Positions 1 through 7,503 of a DNA stretch of 17,461 nt are shown here, in pieces (within the stretch, counting starts at the first letter, position 1; every line of letters starts with the position of its first letter). A model generated the notes under the pieces. That model saw only the letters and a program-made list of their open reading frames with translations. It was not told where the DNA came from and did no database searches. Both the position numbers and the translations under genes were made by a program. The DNA is taken from assembly GCA_902836725.1 (NCBI GenBank), contig CADFRV010000016.1:1-17461 (forward strand). The letters are read 5' to 3'. The DNA comes from Muribaculaceae bacterium (GTDB lineage Bacteria > Bacteroidota > Bacteroidia > Bacteroidales > Muribaculaceae).

Positions 1-376
1 GCACGCACAGCATTATGAGCGGTTCGGGACCGTTGTTACGTACCGAGCGCTTTCCTTCAGGCGCGACACGTACCACACTCCCCTCCTCTACAGGAAACAC
101 CTTGCCATCGACCTGAAACTCCCCGCTGCCTGAGAGAAAGAAATAAAGTTCCTCATGGTTCCTGTGTGTATGAAAGAAACCTGTTTCCTGACCGGGCGCG
201 AATACCTGGAAAGAGAATTCGCCTCCTGTAGCGCCGAGGTTCCGGCCGCCGAACACTTTTCCTGGAATTCTGATATCAGGGCCAAGCTCAAGAGTGTAGT
301 CCTTGAGATCGGAGAGTTTGCCGAGATTGATCGCGCTGTAATTTTCTGCCTCTGAAAGTTTCTGTATCTGTTTCAT
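1..376 (-). CDS. Cupin-domain protein (C-terminus cut by window edge)
   Basis: The minus-strand frame opens at an ATG (374-376) and stays open for 125 codons to the window edge; it begins MKQIQKLSEAENYSAINLGK. Residues about 55-120 form a small double-stranded beta-helix cupin. Motif 1 is clear, with metal-ligand candidates H69, H71 and E75/E76 in GFFHTHRNHEELYFFLSG. In motif 2 (EEGSVVRVAPEGKRSVRNNG) the usual histidine position is Arg110 in my alignment, so one common metal ligand seems to be missing. Family members range from metal-dependent enzymes to sugar-binding or regulatory proteins, and the substrate cannot be told from this. A Bacteroidota-type promoter lies 41 bases upstream. The missing C-terminus and the unknown downstream gene limit the call. 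Confidence 0.8.
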   Translation of the reverse strand, partial: MKQIQKLSEAENYSAINLGKLSDLKDYTLELGPDIRIPGKVFGGRNLGATGGEFSFQVFAPGQETGFFHTHRNHEELYFFLSGSGEFQVDGKVFPVEEGSVVRVAPEGKRSVRNNGPEPLIMLCV

Positions 377-416
377 AACCGATTTATTATTTTGAACTCT
401 ATCATATTCAACGCTG

Positions 417-447
417 CAAAATTACAATATAATCTCGGCGGTGTCAA
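417..447 (-). promoter_or_regulatory. Bacteroidota-type promoter for the cupin gene
   Basis: On the minus strand, TTG (445-447) is followed by 20 bases and then TAATTTTG (417-424), an exact match to the TAnnTTTG -7 element. This predicts a transcript start near 408-411, about 35 bases upstream of the cupin ATG. The rest of 377-580 is AT-rich with no convincing gene. No clear terminator was found just downstream of the beta-lactamase stop at 581. Confidence 0.55.
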
Positions 448-580
448 GAAGTTACATTTCACTCACATAGTAACCTTCTTATCACTATCGCAGGAAAACA
501 GCCACTTATACCCCTGATTTTTTTCTGAAATATTTTAATCGGTACAGCGCCTTATTTCGTAGTACTGTCTGGAGAACCGG

Positions 581-1882
581 TCAGGCGGCAAACTCTCCGT
601 CATATACAAGCCGCATGGGGTGTGTCATATCGCATCTGCTGTCATCAGGCGCCCAGAATATGTTCTTTCCACCGTTTTCAAGGAAAAAATAAAAACGTGT
701 GTTTTCCGACTCTCCCCTGCATTCCCAGACAGTGATGTCATTCCCGCCCCTGAGGGTATACAGTTTCCCCTTTTCTGCAGCCAGTTCATGGTGTCCGTTC
801 AATGATGTAAGGGAGAACACACCGTCGCCGCTGTGGGCATAGCCATACACAGAGAGTGTACATATCCCCTCTCCCGGGATCTCCCCTTCATATATCCGCA
901 GTGTCAAAGGGCTTGAGTCTGGAGCTATCCCGAGTTTCACGATATCCGCACTCTCCACGACAAGATACTCATATACGACATTGGAAATCTCGGCCATCAC
1001 CTTCTCGGCATCCTCCTGAGGTCCGGCGAAATCCTTTACCAATACAACTATCGTATAGTTCTTTCCCAATGGCAGCTCCACATATCCTCCGTCATTGATT
1101 GCGATCACTTCGCCGCGTGAGTTGGTATAGCCCGATCCGGTGCGATGCGAGAACTTTATCCCCTTGTTTTCAGGAAGCCCGGCGGATATTCTGGCAAGAC
1201 CAGTATTGCAATCATGCATGGCGCGCTTTATGAACGCCTGCTTCTGTGCGCTTACTATACTGTCTGTGAACAACCGGTTGACAAGCTCCGCATAAGCCAG
1301 AGGCGAAGTGCGGTTGTCGTAGCTTTTCATTATGTCGGCTTTCATCTCGCTCTCCTTGTATTGCATGGAAAATTCGCTTCCTGGAAGTATGGAATGCACA
1401 TAAGCATCTGTCTGAGGAACCGAAATTATCTCGTCGAAAAGAAGGTTGCTCGCGTTATTGTCACTGTCGATAAGGATATAATCTATCAGCTCTCCTGCCG
1501 TCAGAGAAAAGTTTTCCCCCACATGCTCCTTGAGCATAGGGCTCCAGGTCTGCTGATCAAGCTCCGGACGCGCTATGTCTAACACCGTATCAAGCCCTAT
1601 CGATTTTTCATCAAGCACATGACAGACGGCAATCGCTTCATGAAGTTTGAACATGCTCATCATCGGATAGTCTGAAGAATTATTCACGACTATGGTATCA
1701 CTGTTATCCACAATAACGGCCACACCGAATTTACCGGGCGCCTTATCCGCGATTTCCTCTATACGGCTCACCAGTCCGGCGTAATCTTCTGTATTTTCTT
1801 TACTTTCATTAGTGAAGGCGCATGATTGCGGCATAACGGCCGACAGCATACAGCACGCGGCTGTAACAATATTTATTTTCAT
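581..1882 (-). CDS. Class A beta-lactamase-like serine hydrolase with extra C-terminal domain
   Basis: The 433-residue protein has an N-terminal export signal ending near Cys21 (VMPQSC); it could be a lipoprotein, though the lipobox is poor. The class A motifs appear in order: S76-M-F-K79 (SxxK, nucleophile), S140-D-N142 (SDN), E177-S-E-M (position of the Glu166 general base, with Lys where Asn170 usually sits), and R247-T-G (normally KTG). The surrounding wording resembles the CfxA/PER-type branch. Such enzymes hydrolyse beta-lactams in the periplasm. The Lys-to-Arg change in KTG may alter substrate or inhibitor profile, which is inference. The catalytic domain ends near residue 308. About 125 further residues, apparently beta-rich with three cysteines, are not part of the usual 290-320 residue enzyme. 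No promoter is apparent in the 119-base gap after ompA, so read-through from ompA is possible. Confidence 0.88.
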   Translation of the reverse strand: MKINIVTAACCMLSAVMPQSCAFTNESKENTEDYAGLVSRIEEIADKAPGKFGVAVIVDNSDTIVVNNSSDYPMMSMFKLHEAIAVCHVLDEKSIGLDTVLDIARPELDQQTWSPMLKEHVGENFSLTAGELIDYILIDSDNNASNLLFDEIISVPQTDAYVHSILPGSEFSMQYKESEMKADIMKSYDNRTSPLAYAELVNRLFTDSIVSAQKQAFIKRAMHDCNTGLARISAGLPENKGIKFSHRTGSGYTNSRGEVIAINDGGYVELPLGKNYTIVVLVKDFAGPQEDAEKVMAEISNVVYEYLVVESADIVKLGIAPDSSPLTLRIYEGEIPGEGICTLSVYGYAHSGDGVFSLTSLNGHHELAAEKGKLYTLRGGNDITVWECRGESENTRFYFFLENGGKNIFWAPDDSRCDMTHPMRLVYDGEFAA

Positions 1883-1921
1883 AGCTATGTCATAGAATTC
1901 TGGCAGGTGGGATGATAATCA

Positions 1922-1951
1922 GGGCGGACACCGCATACACGGCGTCCGCCC
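1922..1951. terminator. Hairpin between the OmpA-like gene and the beta-lactamase gene
   Basis: Perfect 8-base arms GGGCGGAC (1922-1929) and GTCCGCCC (1944-1951) surround an inner CCG/CGG pairing. It lies 50 bases past the OmpA stop codon. On the plus strand it is followed by TTTT; on the minus strand, the direction of the flanking genes, the tail is only TGATTATC. It may end most OmpA transcription while allowing some read-through into the beta-lactamase gene. Confidence 0.6.
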
Positions 1952-2001
1952 TTTTATGCCGGATCACTCCGGTATTATTTTACTGTTCGTGACCGAATGT
2001 C

Positions 2002-3210
2002 TTATTCAGCTTCGATTGTCACGCAACGGTCAAGTGTGAGGCACTTGTCACCGAGGTCAACACGGTTGCCGTTGTTTGTTGTAGCGTTGAGCTGGTCAGC
2101 GTTAACACCGTAGCGTACGAGCTGGTTCTTGACAGTCTCAACACGGTTCTTGCGAAGACGGGTGTTGATAGCGTCGGTACCGGTGTAGTTGTCGGCCCAG
2201 CCTGTGAGGGTGTACTTCTTGTTGTCAGCCTTCATTACGTTTGCTACGCTCTGGAGCACCTTGCGGTCTACTGAGGTCAGACGGTAAACGTTGCAGGGAT
2301 AGTAGATAGTTGCAAGAGGAGCCTTGGTTACAACCTGTTTCTCTACCGGACGTGCGAGGCAAGCCTTCAGCTGGCTCTCGAGGTCGGCGATACGGGCGTT
2401 GGCAGCCTGAAGACGTGCACGGTATTCGTCGCAGTTTTCTGCAGGGGGGCAAACGGGAACTACAGGAGCCTTCCAGTCGGTCTGGCCGAGTTTGAAAGTA
2501 GCTGTAAGAAGAGCCTCGCCAACGATAGCTGTACGGTTTTCTATGACTGTATTGTCAAGGCTGTTTGTCAGAGCCACTGCACGCAGGTCAAGACCGAGAG
2601 CGAAGTGACGGGTGATGTTGAAGTCCTGGGTAAGACCGGCACGGATTGTGATTGTGCGGTCATGTGTATTTCTCCATACATATTCGTCGGAACCGCAGTC
2701 TTTCTGACCTTTGGCAACACCCCAGTACAGACCGCCGCCGGCATAAATATATGCATTGTAAACACGGTTGGGCTTGTAACCGCACCACCAGTTTGTAAGA
2801 TTCAGCATTACATCGAAAGACGGGCCGAAATAGTTGATTTTGGTCTTATAGTGACCGTCAACCATAGGCTCCCAGTCTCTTACGCCGGGAAGTACTTCGT
2901 TATACTTGGAAAGGCCTTTTACAGAAACGAAGTCTGCACCGATACGGCCACCGAGAATGGGTGAGAACCATTTGCCAACGTACAGTGAAGCGGCGGGAGC
3001 GAAACGGTCACCTACCTTGCGGTGTACATCAGCAGGGGTGAAGCCCATTGCCACACCACCCTCAGCCTGGATAAACCAGTTGCTGGAGAACTTGTTGAAC
3101 AGGTAGCCCTGAGAGGGATCCTCCACATAGGTAACTTCCTGAGCATTCTGGGCAAACGCGCTACCTGCAAGCATTGCGAAGCCTAATGCCAAAATTGAAC
3201 TTTTTTTCAT
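2002..3210 (-). CDS. OmpA-family outer-membrane protein
   Basis: 402 residues. A signal peptide (MKKSSILALGFAMLAGSAFA) has a likely cut after Ala20. Residues about 40-242 alternate aromatic and polar segments as in a membrane beta-barrel and end in GEALLTATFKLG. A Pro/Cys linker and a short helical segment (about 260-288, EYRARLQAANARIADLESQL) follow. Residues about 298-402 are the OmpA C-terminal peptidoglycan-binding domain, with D340 (GWADNYTG) and R355 (RLRKNRVETV) at the positions that usually hold diaminopimelate. The protein should tether the outer membrane to the wall, as do the abundant OmpA proteins of Bacteroides. C389 and C396 near the end could pair. It stands alone, 447 bases from the transketolase stop, with a hairpin 50 bases downstream. 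Confidence 0.92.
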   Translation of the reverse strand: MKKSSILALGFAMLAGSAFAQNAQEVTYVEDPSQGYLFNKFSSNWFIQAEGGVAMGFTPADVHRKVGDRFAPAASLYVGKWFSPILGGRIGADFVSVKGLSKYNEVLPGVRDWEPMVDGHYKTKINYFGPSFDVMLNLTNWWCGYKPNRVYNAYIYAGGGLYWGVAKGQKDCGSDEYVWRNTHDRTITIRAGLTQDFNITRHFALGLDLRAVALTNSLDNTVIENRTAIVGEALLTATFKLGQTDWKAPVVPVCPPAENCDEYRARLQAANARIADLESQLKACLARPVEKQVVTKAPLATIYYPCNVYRLTSVDRKVLQSVANVMKADNKKYTLTGWADNYTGTDAINTRLRKNRVETVKNQLVRYGVNADQLNATTNNGNRVDLGDKCLTLDRCVTIEAE

Positions 3211-3564
3211 AGATAAAGTAAAAACGTTTTGTTAATATATATGAAAGTTTTTTATATATTCTTTTGTTATTATGACGCTTTACACAACCTGTTGGATGCC
3301 CGTGATACTAAGGCGATGCCGATCGCTAATAAATTGACCTGCCGCATATCACGCTATCCGACTATAGAATAGGTGCAAATTGCGGTGTAAAGTTATAGAA
3401 TTTTTTTTAATAAATTCACATTTCAAGGTGAAAATTTGCACTCTGCTCTGAAAAATATCCCTCTCCGCGACGGAGAAAAGAGTATTTCACAGCAGTTATA
3501 CTTCTATAACCAAATTTTTGTCAAATGGGTTCAACAGCAGTCCGCATTAATATTCAGCCAATAT
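3211..3564 (-). other. Gene-free region upstream of the OmpA-like gene
   Basis: An AT-rich stretch with no supported gene on either strand. It holds a weak promoter candidate (3388-3420), a run of eight T (3401-3408, A on the transcribed strand) and a small 6-base-arm hairpin at 3462-3476. If the promoter is right, the OmpA mRNA would carry a leader of about 170 bases. Confidence 0.5.
3388..3420 (-). promoter_or_regulatory. Weak promoter candidate for the OmpA-like gene
   Basis: On the minus strand TAACTTTA (3388-3395) differs from TAnnTTTG at the last base, and TGTG (3417-3420) sits 21 bases upstream in place of TTTG. It is the best match between 3211 and 3435 but imperfect in both boxes. 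Confidence 0.28.
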
Positions 3565-3606
3565 ACAGAAAACAGGGCCATGACCGGTATGCGGCCACAG
3601 CCCTGT
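3565..3606 (-). terminator. Rho-independent terminator of transketolase
   Basis: Read on the minus strand, ACAGGGC (3600-3606) pairs with GCCCTGT (3572-3578). An inner stem TGGCCG/CGGTCA (one G-U pair) closes over a short loop, with a small internal loop between the stems. The tail is TTTCTGT. It begins 52 bases past the transketolase stop. Confidence 0.8.
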
Positions 3607-3657
3607 CTTATAACGTATATGCTTATCTGTTTCCTGACAGGAACTTATATCATCCGA

Positions 3658-5691
3658 TTATTTGCCAATAAAACGGAGAACTTCCTCCACGATATTCTGT
3701 GCGGTAAAACCGAATTTCTCGTCAAGCACAGGATAAGGTGCGGATGCCCCGAAATGGTCGAGACCGAACACCTTGCCGTGAGGGCCTACCACACCGCGCA
3801 AAGTCGAGGGCAGACCGGCTGTGAGGCCGAATACCGGTATACCGGCAGTCGGGATCACGCTCTCGCGATACTCTTTGTCCTGCTGCTCGAAGAGACCGAT
3901 AGAGGGCACCGATACCACTCTGCACGGTATCTCACCCGCCTCAAGGAGGGTTGCCACCTCGCACAGAAGCGATACTTCGGAACCGTTGGCCACAAGCACC
4001 ACTTTAGGATGGGGGGTATCCATTACTGTATATCCTCCCATGCGTGCGCCCTGAGCCTCCTGATAGCGGTCTCCCGTAGCGGCAGGCAGGTCTTTCACAT
4101 CCTGACGTGAAAGGATCAGTGCCGTGGGGGTCTTGCTGTTGTCCATCGCCATCTCCCACGCTACGGAGGTTTCCATAGCATCGGCAGGGCGGAGCACAAG
4201 CACGGAAGGCTCACCGGAAAGGTTCTTCAGCTCCTCCATCAGTCTGATCTGAGCTTCCTGCTCTACAGGTTCGTGGGTGGGACCGTCCTCTCCTACACGG
4301 AAAGCGTCGTGGGTCCAGATATATTTCACGGGAAGCTCCATAAGGGCGGCCATACGCACCGCGGGCTTCATATAGTCGGAGAAGACAAAGAATGTGCCGC
4401 AGGCGGCTATCATACCTCCGTGGAGGACAATACCGTTCATTATGGCGGCCATCGTCAGCTCGCTTACACCTGCGTGCAGGAATGCTCCCGAGAAATCACC
4501 GTTGACAAATGCACCGGTATGTTTGAGGAAAGCGTCAGTCTTGTCGGAATTGGCAAGGTCGGCGCTGCTCACGATCATGTTCTTCACTTTCTGCGCAAGC
4601 ATGTCAAGGACAGCCGCCGATGCCGTGCGGGTAGCACAATTGGCTTTCTGTACGATAGCGGAGTAATCGATCTGCGGAAGCTTGCCGTTGATGAAATCGT
4701 CGAGCTCGCGCGCAAGTTCCGGATTGGCCTTTGCCCATTCCGCTTCCGCCGCATGGCGTTCCGCGCAAATCTTACGCAGTTCCTCGTTGCGTTCGGCATA
4801 AAGTTTTTCCACCTCGGCAGGCACGAGCCAGGGATTTGCGGCGTCGGCGCCGAGATTCTCGATAGTCTTCACATAATCCGCTCCTGACTTGCTCAGAGGC
4901 TGTCCGTGTGTGGAGTATTTGCCTTCGAAGTTCTCTCCTGTGGCAGTCACCGCTCCACGTCCCATCACGGTATTGCCGATTATGATCGTGGGGCACTTGG
5001 TCTCACCCTGGGCTTTCACAAGCGCGTCGGCAATGGCCACGGGATCGTTTCCGTCGATTTCAAGCACGTTCCATCCCCAGGCGCGGTATTTCATGGCCAC
5101 ATCCTCGCGGTCCACGGCATCCACGTTTGTGGAAAGCTGCACCTTGTTGCTGTCATAGAACATTATCAGGTTGGACAGGCCGAGATAACCGGCGATACGT
5201 CCGGCACCCTGGGAGATCTCCTCCTGTATGCCGCCGTCTGATATAAACGCGTATGTCTTGTGGGCAACCACATCGCCGAAACGAGCCTGAAGGAAACGCT
5301 CGGCAATCGCACATCCGACGGCCATGGTATGTCCCTGGCCGAGAGGACCGGAAGTATTCTCCACTCCACGCTCCACATGCACTTCGGGGTGTCCCGGGCA
5401 AGGGCTACCCCACTGGCGGAACTGTTTCAGCTCCTCAATGGTGTACTTGCCGGTAAGAGCCAATACGCTGTAAAGCATCGGCGACATATGGCCAGGATCA
5501 AGGAAGAAACGGTCACGCGCAATCCATGCAGGATCATCAGGATCGGTAACAAGGAACTGTGAATAAAGCACATTCACGAAATCGGCGCCGCCCATGGCGC
5601 CACCGGGATGTCCTGACTTGGCTTTTTCAACCATAGATGCGGAGAGCACTCTTATGGTATCGGCCGCTTTGTTGATAACGTCGGTGTTCAT
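3658..5691 (-). CDS. tkt: Transketolase
   Basis: 677 residues, the full length of the family. I chose the ATG at 5689-5691 (MNTDVINKAADTIRVLSASM). The frame is open 35 codons further up, but that stretch is unlike transketolase and lies over two inverted repeats. The enzyme uses thiamine diphosphate and Mg2+ to move two-carbon units between sugar phosphates in the non-oxidative pentose phosphate pathway, in the cytoplasm. Visible sites are H28 (SGHPGG), H68 (DPGHMS), GPLGQG (115-120), the diphosphate-binding SDGG (151-154, where many relatives have GDG) through YDSN, and the pyrimidine-domain GEDGPTHEP holding the catalytic Glu. A FucP-type permease lies upstream on the same strand with no obvious separate promoter for tkt, so co-transcription is likely. 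A strong terminator follows. Confidence 0.96.
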   Translation of the reverse strand: MNTDVINKAADTIRVLSASMVEKAKSGHPGGAMGGADFVNVLYSQFLVTDPDDPAWIARDRFFLDPGHMSPMLYSVLALTGKYTIEELKQFRQWGSPCPGHPEVHVERGVENTSGPLGQGHTMAVGCAIAERFLQARFGDVVAHKTYAFISDGGIQEEISQGAGRIAGYLGLSNLIMFYDSNKVQLSTNVDAVDREDVAMKYRAWGWNVLEIDGNDPVAIADALVKAQGETKCPTIIIGNTVMGRGAVTATGENFEGKYSTHGQPLSKSGADYVKTIENLGADAANPWLVPAEVEKLYAERNEELRKICAERHAAEAEWAKANPELARELDDFINGKLPQIDYSAIVQKANCATRTASAAVLDMLAQKVKNMIVSSADLANSDKTDAFLKHTGAFVNGDFSGAFLHAGVSELTMAAIMNGIVLHGGMIAACGTFFVFSDYMKPAVRMAALMELPVKYIWTHDAFRVGEDGPTHEPVEQEAQIRLMEELKNLSGEPSVLVLRPADAMETSVAWEMAMDNSKTPTALILSRQDVKDLPAATGDRYQEAQGARMGGYTVMDTPHPKVVLVANGSEVSLLCEVATLLEAGEIPCRVVSVPSIGLFEQQDKEYRESVIPTAGIPVFGLTAGLPSTLRGVVGPHGKVFGLDHFGASAPYPVLDEKFGFTAQNIVEEVLRFIGK

Positions 5692-5754
5692 TGGATTGTA
5701 TGAATTGTTACTGTTTTTTGATTGTCGCACCTGGCTGATGTCCGGGAGATACAC

Positions 5755-5771
5755 GTCTGTCGGCGACAGAC
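5755..5771. promoter_or_regulatory. 17-base interrupted palindrome upstream of tkt
   Basis: GTCTGTCG (5755-5762) and CGACAGAC (5764-5771) are exact inverted copies around a single central base, 64 bases upstream of the tkt start. With a one-base centre it is too tight to form a good RNA loop at full length, which favours a protein-binding site over a terminator. The binding protein is unknown. Confidence 0.45.
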
Positions 5772-5795
5772 ACCAGATATTTTTTCGTAAACCCA

Positions 5796-5821
5796 CCTCC
5801 GGAGCACAACGGCTCCGGAGG
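5796..5821 (-). terminator. Strong hairpin between permease and tkt (terminator or processing site)
   Basis: CCTCCGGAGC (5796-5805) and GCTCCGGAGG (5812-5821) are perfect 10-base arms with a 6-base loop, 52 bases past the permease stop. The minus-strand tail TGGGTTTACG is a weak U-tract, so termination is probably partial, or the hairpin protects the permease mRNA 3' end. Confidence 0.55.
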
Positions 5822-5873
5822 CGGCCTTTATCTATCGTTCCCCTTTTGGCCGGAGAACCATATTGTCAAGTAT

Positions 5874-7265
5874 TTAGAGAGCGTCCTCAACGGCGTCGTC
5901 CACAGGAATGTCGGTATTGACATTCTTGGAACCGCTCACACCGTAGAACAGCAGATATGCAAGCATCGCCACGATCAGCCAGTAGGAGGCCATGTAGCCT
6001 GCCACGCCTGAGATATAGCTCTGGACGAGGGGCATGATGCCGCCGCCTACCACCATCATCATGAAGATGCCGGAAGCCTGGGCTGTATATTTGCCGAGAC
6101 CCTCCACAGCGAGGTTGAAGATACCGCCCCACATTACTGATGTGCAGAGACCGCAGATCACGAGCAGGAATGCGCTCACAGGCACCTGTGCGCCTTCAGC
6201 ATAGATGAATTCAGGCACGGGAAGTGTCACGGTCTTGGGTATGACGATGGCGGCCACAACAAGCGCGATGGCCACTGTAGACACGGTGATGATCTGTGCA
6301 CGTGTGGAAACGGCACCGCTGATGATCGAGGAGCAGAAACGGCCCACGAGCATGAGGAGCCAGTAGATGGCGACGATTGCGCCGGCAATTGTGGAGGCTG
6401 CGCCTTCCACGCCTGCGCCATTGGCGCTCTGGTCAGCGAGATAGAAGTTGAGTGTGCCGGGAATACCTATTTCGATACCTACATAGAAGAAGATGCCGAT
6501 CACGCCGAGTACAAGGTGACGGAAGTTCCAGGGAGAGTGGGCATATTTCACTTTCTTACCCGATTTGGTAAGGTTGGGCTCGGGGATGGCGACGAAGGAG
6601 ATGATCACGAAAGCAACCGCGAACACACCCATGGCGATCCAGAGAAGGGGAGCCACATTCGACATGGCGGTAGAGGGGCTGAGCGAGCCGATCAGGGCGC
6701 CTACAAAGAAGGGGGTAAGAGTAGCAGACAGCGAGTTGAGGGAGCCGCCGGTCTGGATAAGCTGGTTGCCCTTGTTGCCGCCGCCGCCGAGAAGGTTGAG
6801 CATCGGGTTTACCACTGTGTTGAGCATACATACGCAGAAACCGCAGATGAACGCACCCAGAAGGTATATCAGGAAGTTAAGGGGAACGATGAAGGTCTTG
6901 GCGACTTCAACGCCGTTCTCCTTCACTGTGGAAGTCATCTCGAAAAGATTCACATCGGCACCGACCATGCTCGAGAGCCACTGTACGAAAAGACCTACGA
7001 AACCGATGGCCATGGCCCAGAGGGCGGTTTTCTTGTAGCCGATCTTAACCAGCAGGTTACCGGCGGGGATTCCCATGAAAAGATAGGCGAGGAAGTTCAT
7101 CATGTTGCCCATCATTCCGAGAGTGGAGTTACCCTCGAACTTGTAGCCCCAGATAGTACCGATAGGGGCGGCGAGATTGGTCACAAAAGAAATCATCGCA
7201 AAGAGGAAGAACATTGCGATAATCGCTATCAAGCGCCCATTGGAGCTGGATTTTACTTGATTCAT
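5874..7265 (-). CDS. FHS (FucP-like) family sugar:H+ symporter, MFS
   Basis: 463 residues with about 12 hydrophobic spans starting near residue 11 and a cytoplasmic charged C-terminus. Landmarks of the fucose/glucose-galactose symporter family are GIPAGNLLVKIGYKK (about 65-79), NPMLNLLG followed by QTGGSLNSLSATLTPFFVG, and near the C-terminus MWGGIFNLAVEGLGKYTAQA with VVGGGIMP, which matches the FucP layout. It would bring a monosaccharide into the cytoplasm with protons. Which sugar cannot be read from sequence; the transketolase gene downstream hints at a pentose or other sugar that enters the pentose phosphate pathway (inference). A canonical promoter lies about 140 bases upstream and a strong hairpin lies between this gene and tkt. 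The ATG at 7263-7265 fits the start of the first membrane span. Confidence 0.9.
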   Translation of the reverse strand: MNQVKSSSNGRLIAIIAMFFLFAMISFVTNLAAPIGTIWGYKFEGNSTLGMMGNMMNFLAYLFMGIPAGNLLVKIGYKKTALWAMAIGFVGLFVQWLSSMVGADVNLFEMTSTVKENGVEVAKTFIVPLNFLIYLLGAFICGFCVCMLNTVVNPMLNLLGGGGNKGNQLIQTGGSLNSLSATLTPFFVGALIGSLSPSTAMSNVAPLLWIAMGVFAVAFVIISFVAIPEPNLTKSGKKVKYAHSPWNFRHLVLGVIGIFFYVGIEIGIPGTLNFYLADQSANGAGVEGAASTIAGAIVAIYWLLMLVGRFCSSIISGAVSTRAQIITVSTVAIALVVAAIVIPKTVTLPVPEFIYAEGAQVPVSAFLLVICGLCTSVMWGGIFNLAVEGLGKYTAQASGIFMMMVVGGGIMPLVQSYISGVAGYMASYWLIVAMLAYLLFYGVSGSKNVNTDIPVDDAVEDAL

Positions 7266-7401
7266 AGCAAATTTACTTGATTTTAAGGTAATTATAATTT
7301 TATAAAATTTTCTTTTCTGAATTTACACAGGCTTTGTACATCAATATGCGTGGCTCACCCGTAAAAGAGACCCATATGGGGAAGCGCTCGCGTAGGATTT
7401 G

Positions 7402-7433
7402 CAAATTTAAACAATTTTTTCGCTTGGCACAAA
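7402..7433 (-). promoter_or_regulatory. Bacteroidota-type promoter of the permease-tkt unit
   Basis: On the minus strand TTTG (7430-7433), 20 bases, TAAATTTG (7402-7409): both boxes and the spacing match the Bacteroidota primary-sigma consensus. The predicted start near 7395 gives a leader of about 130 bases, which contains the 10-base palindrome CCCATATGGG at 7371-7380. Confidence 0.72.
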
Positions 7434-7456
7434 ATATTTTCACCTGTTTGTCAGCA

Positions 7457-7503
7457 TAACACAAATGTCGGAGAGAATGCCTGACACATATTCTCCCCGA
7501 CAT
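7457..7503 (-). terminator. Terminator at the yggS stop codon
   Basis: The minus-strand RNA folds AUGUCGGGGAGAAU (7490-7503) onto AUUCUCUCCGACAU (7465-7478), 14 pairs including one G-U, with an 11-base loop and a U-rich tail (UUUGUGUU). In plus-strand RNA the wobble becomes an A-C mismatch, which fits selection on the minus strand. The stem begins on the last base of the yggS stop codon. Confidence 0.75.

Noticed and set aside
3436..4110. 224-codon plus-strand open frame
   Set aside because: Most of it lies antisense to transketolase, the protein has no recognisable family, and it is explained by the codon bias of the opposite strand.
5692..5796. 35-codon N-terminal extension of transketolase
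   Set aside because: Unlike any transketolase N-terminus and overlies two inverted repeats; the ATG at 5691 gives the normal family start.
7268..7275. TAAATTTG on the minus strand next to the permease ATG
   Set aside because: A transcript start from this box would fall inside the gene. The match at 7402-7409 has the right distance and a -33 box.
6516..7280. 254-codon plus-strand open frame, rich in Gly, Glu and His
   Set aside because: It mirrors the sugar permease. Its charged, repetitive composition is the reverse complement of hydrophobic codons.
7300..7503. 67-codon minus-strand open frame in the permease leader
   Set aside because: It begins inside the yggS terminator, covers the promoter, has no family likeness and no ribosome site.
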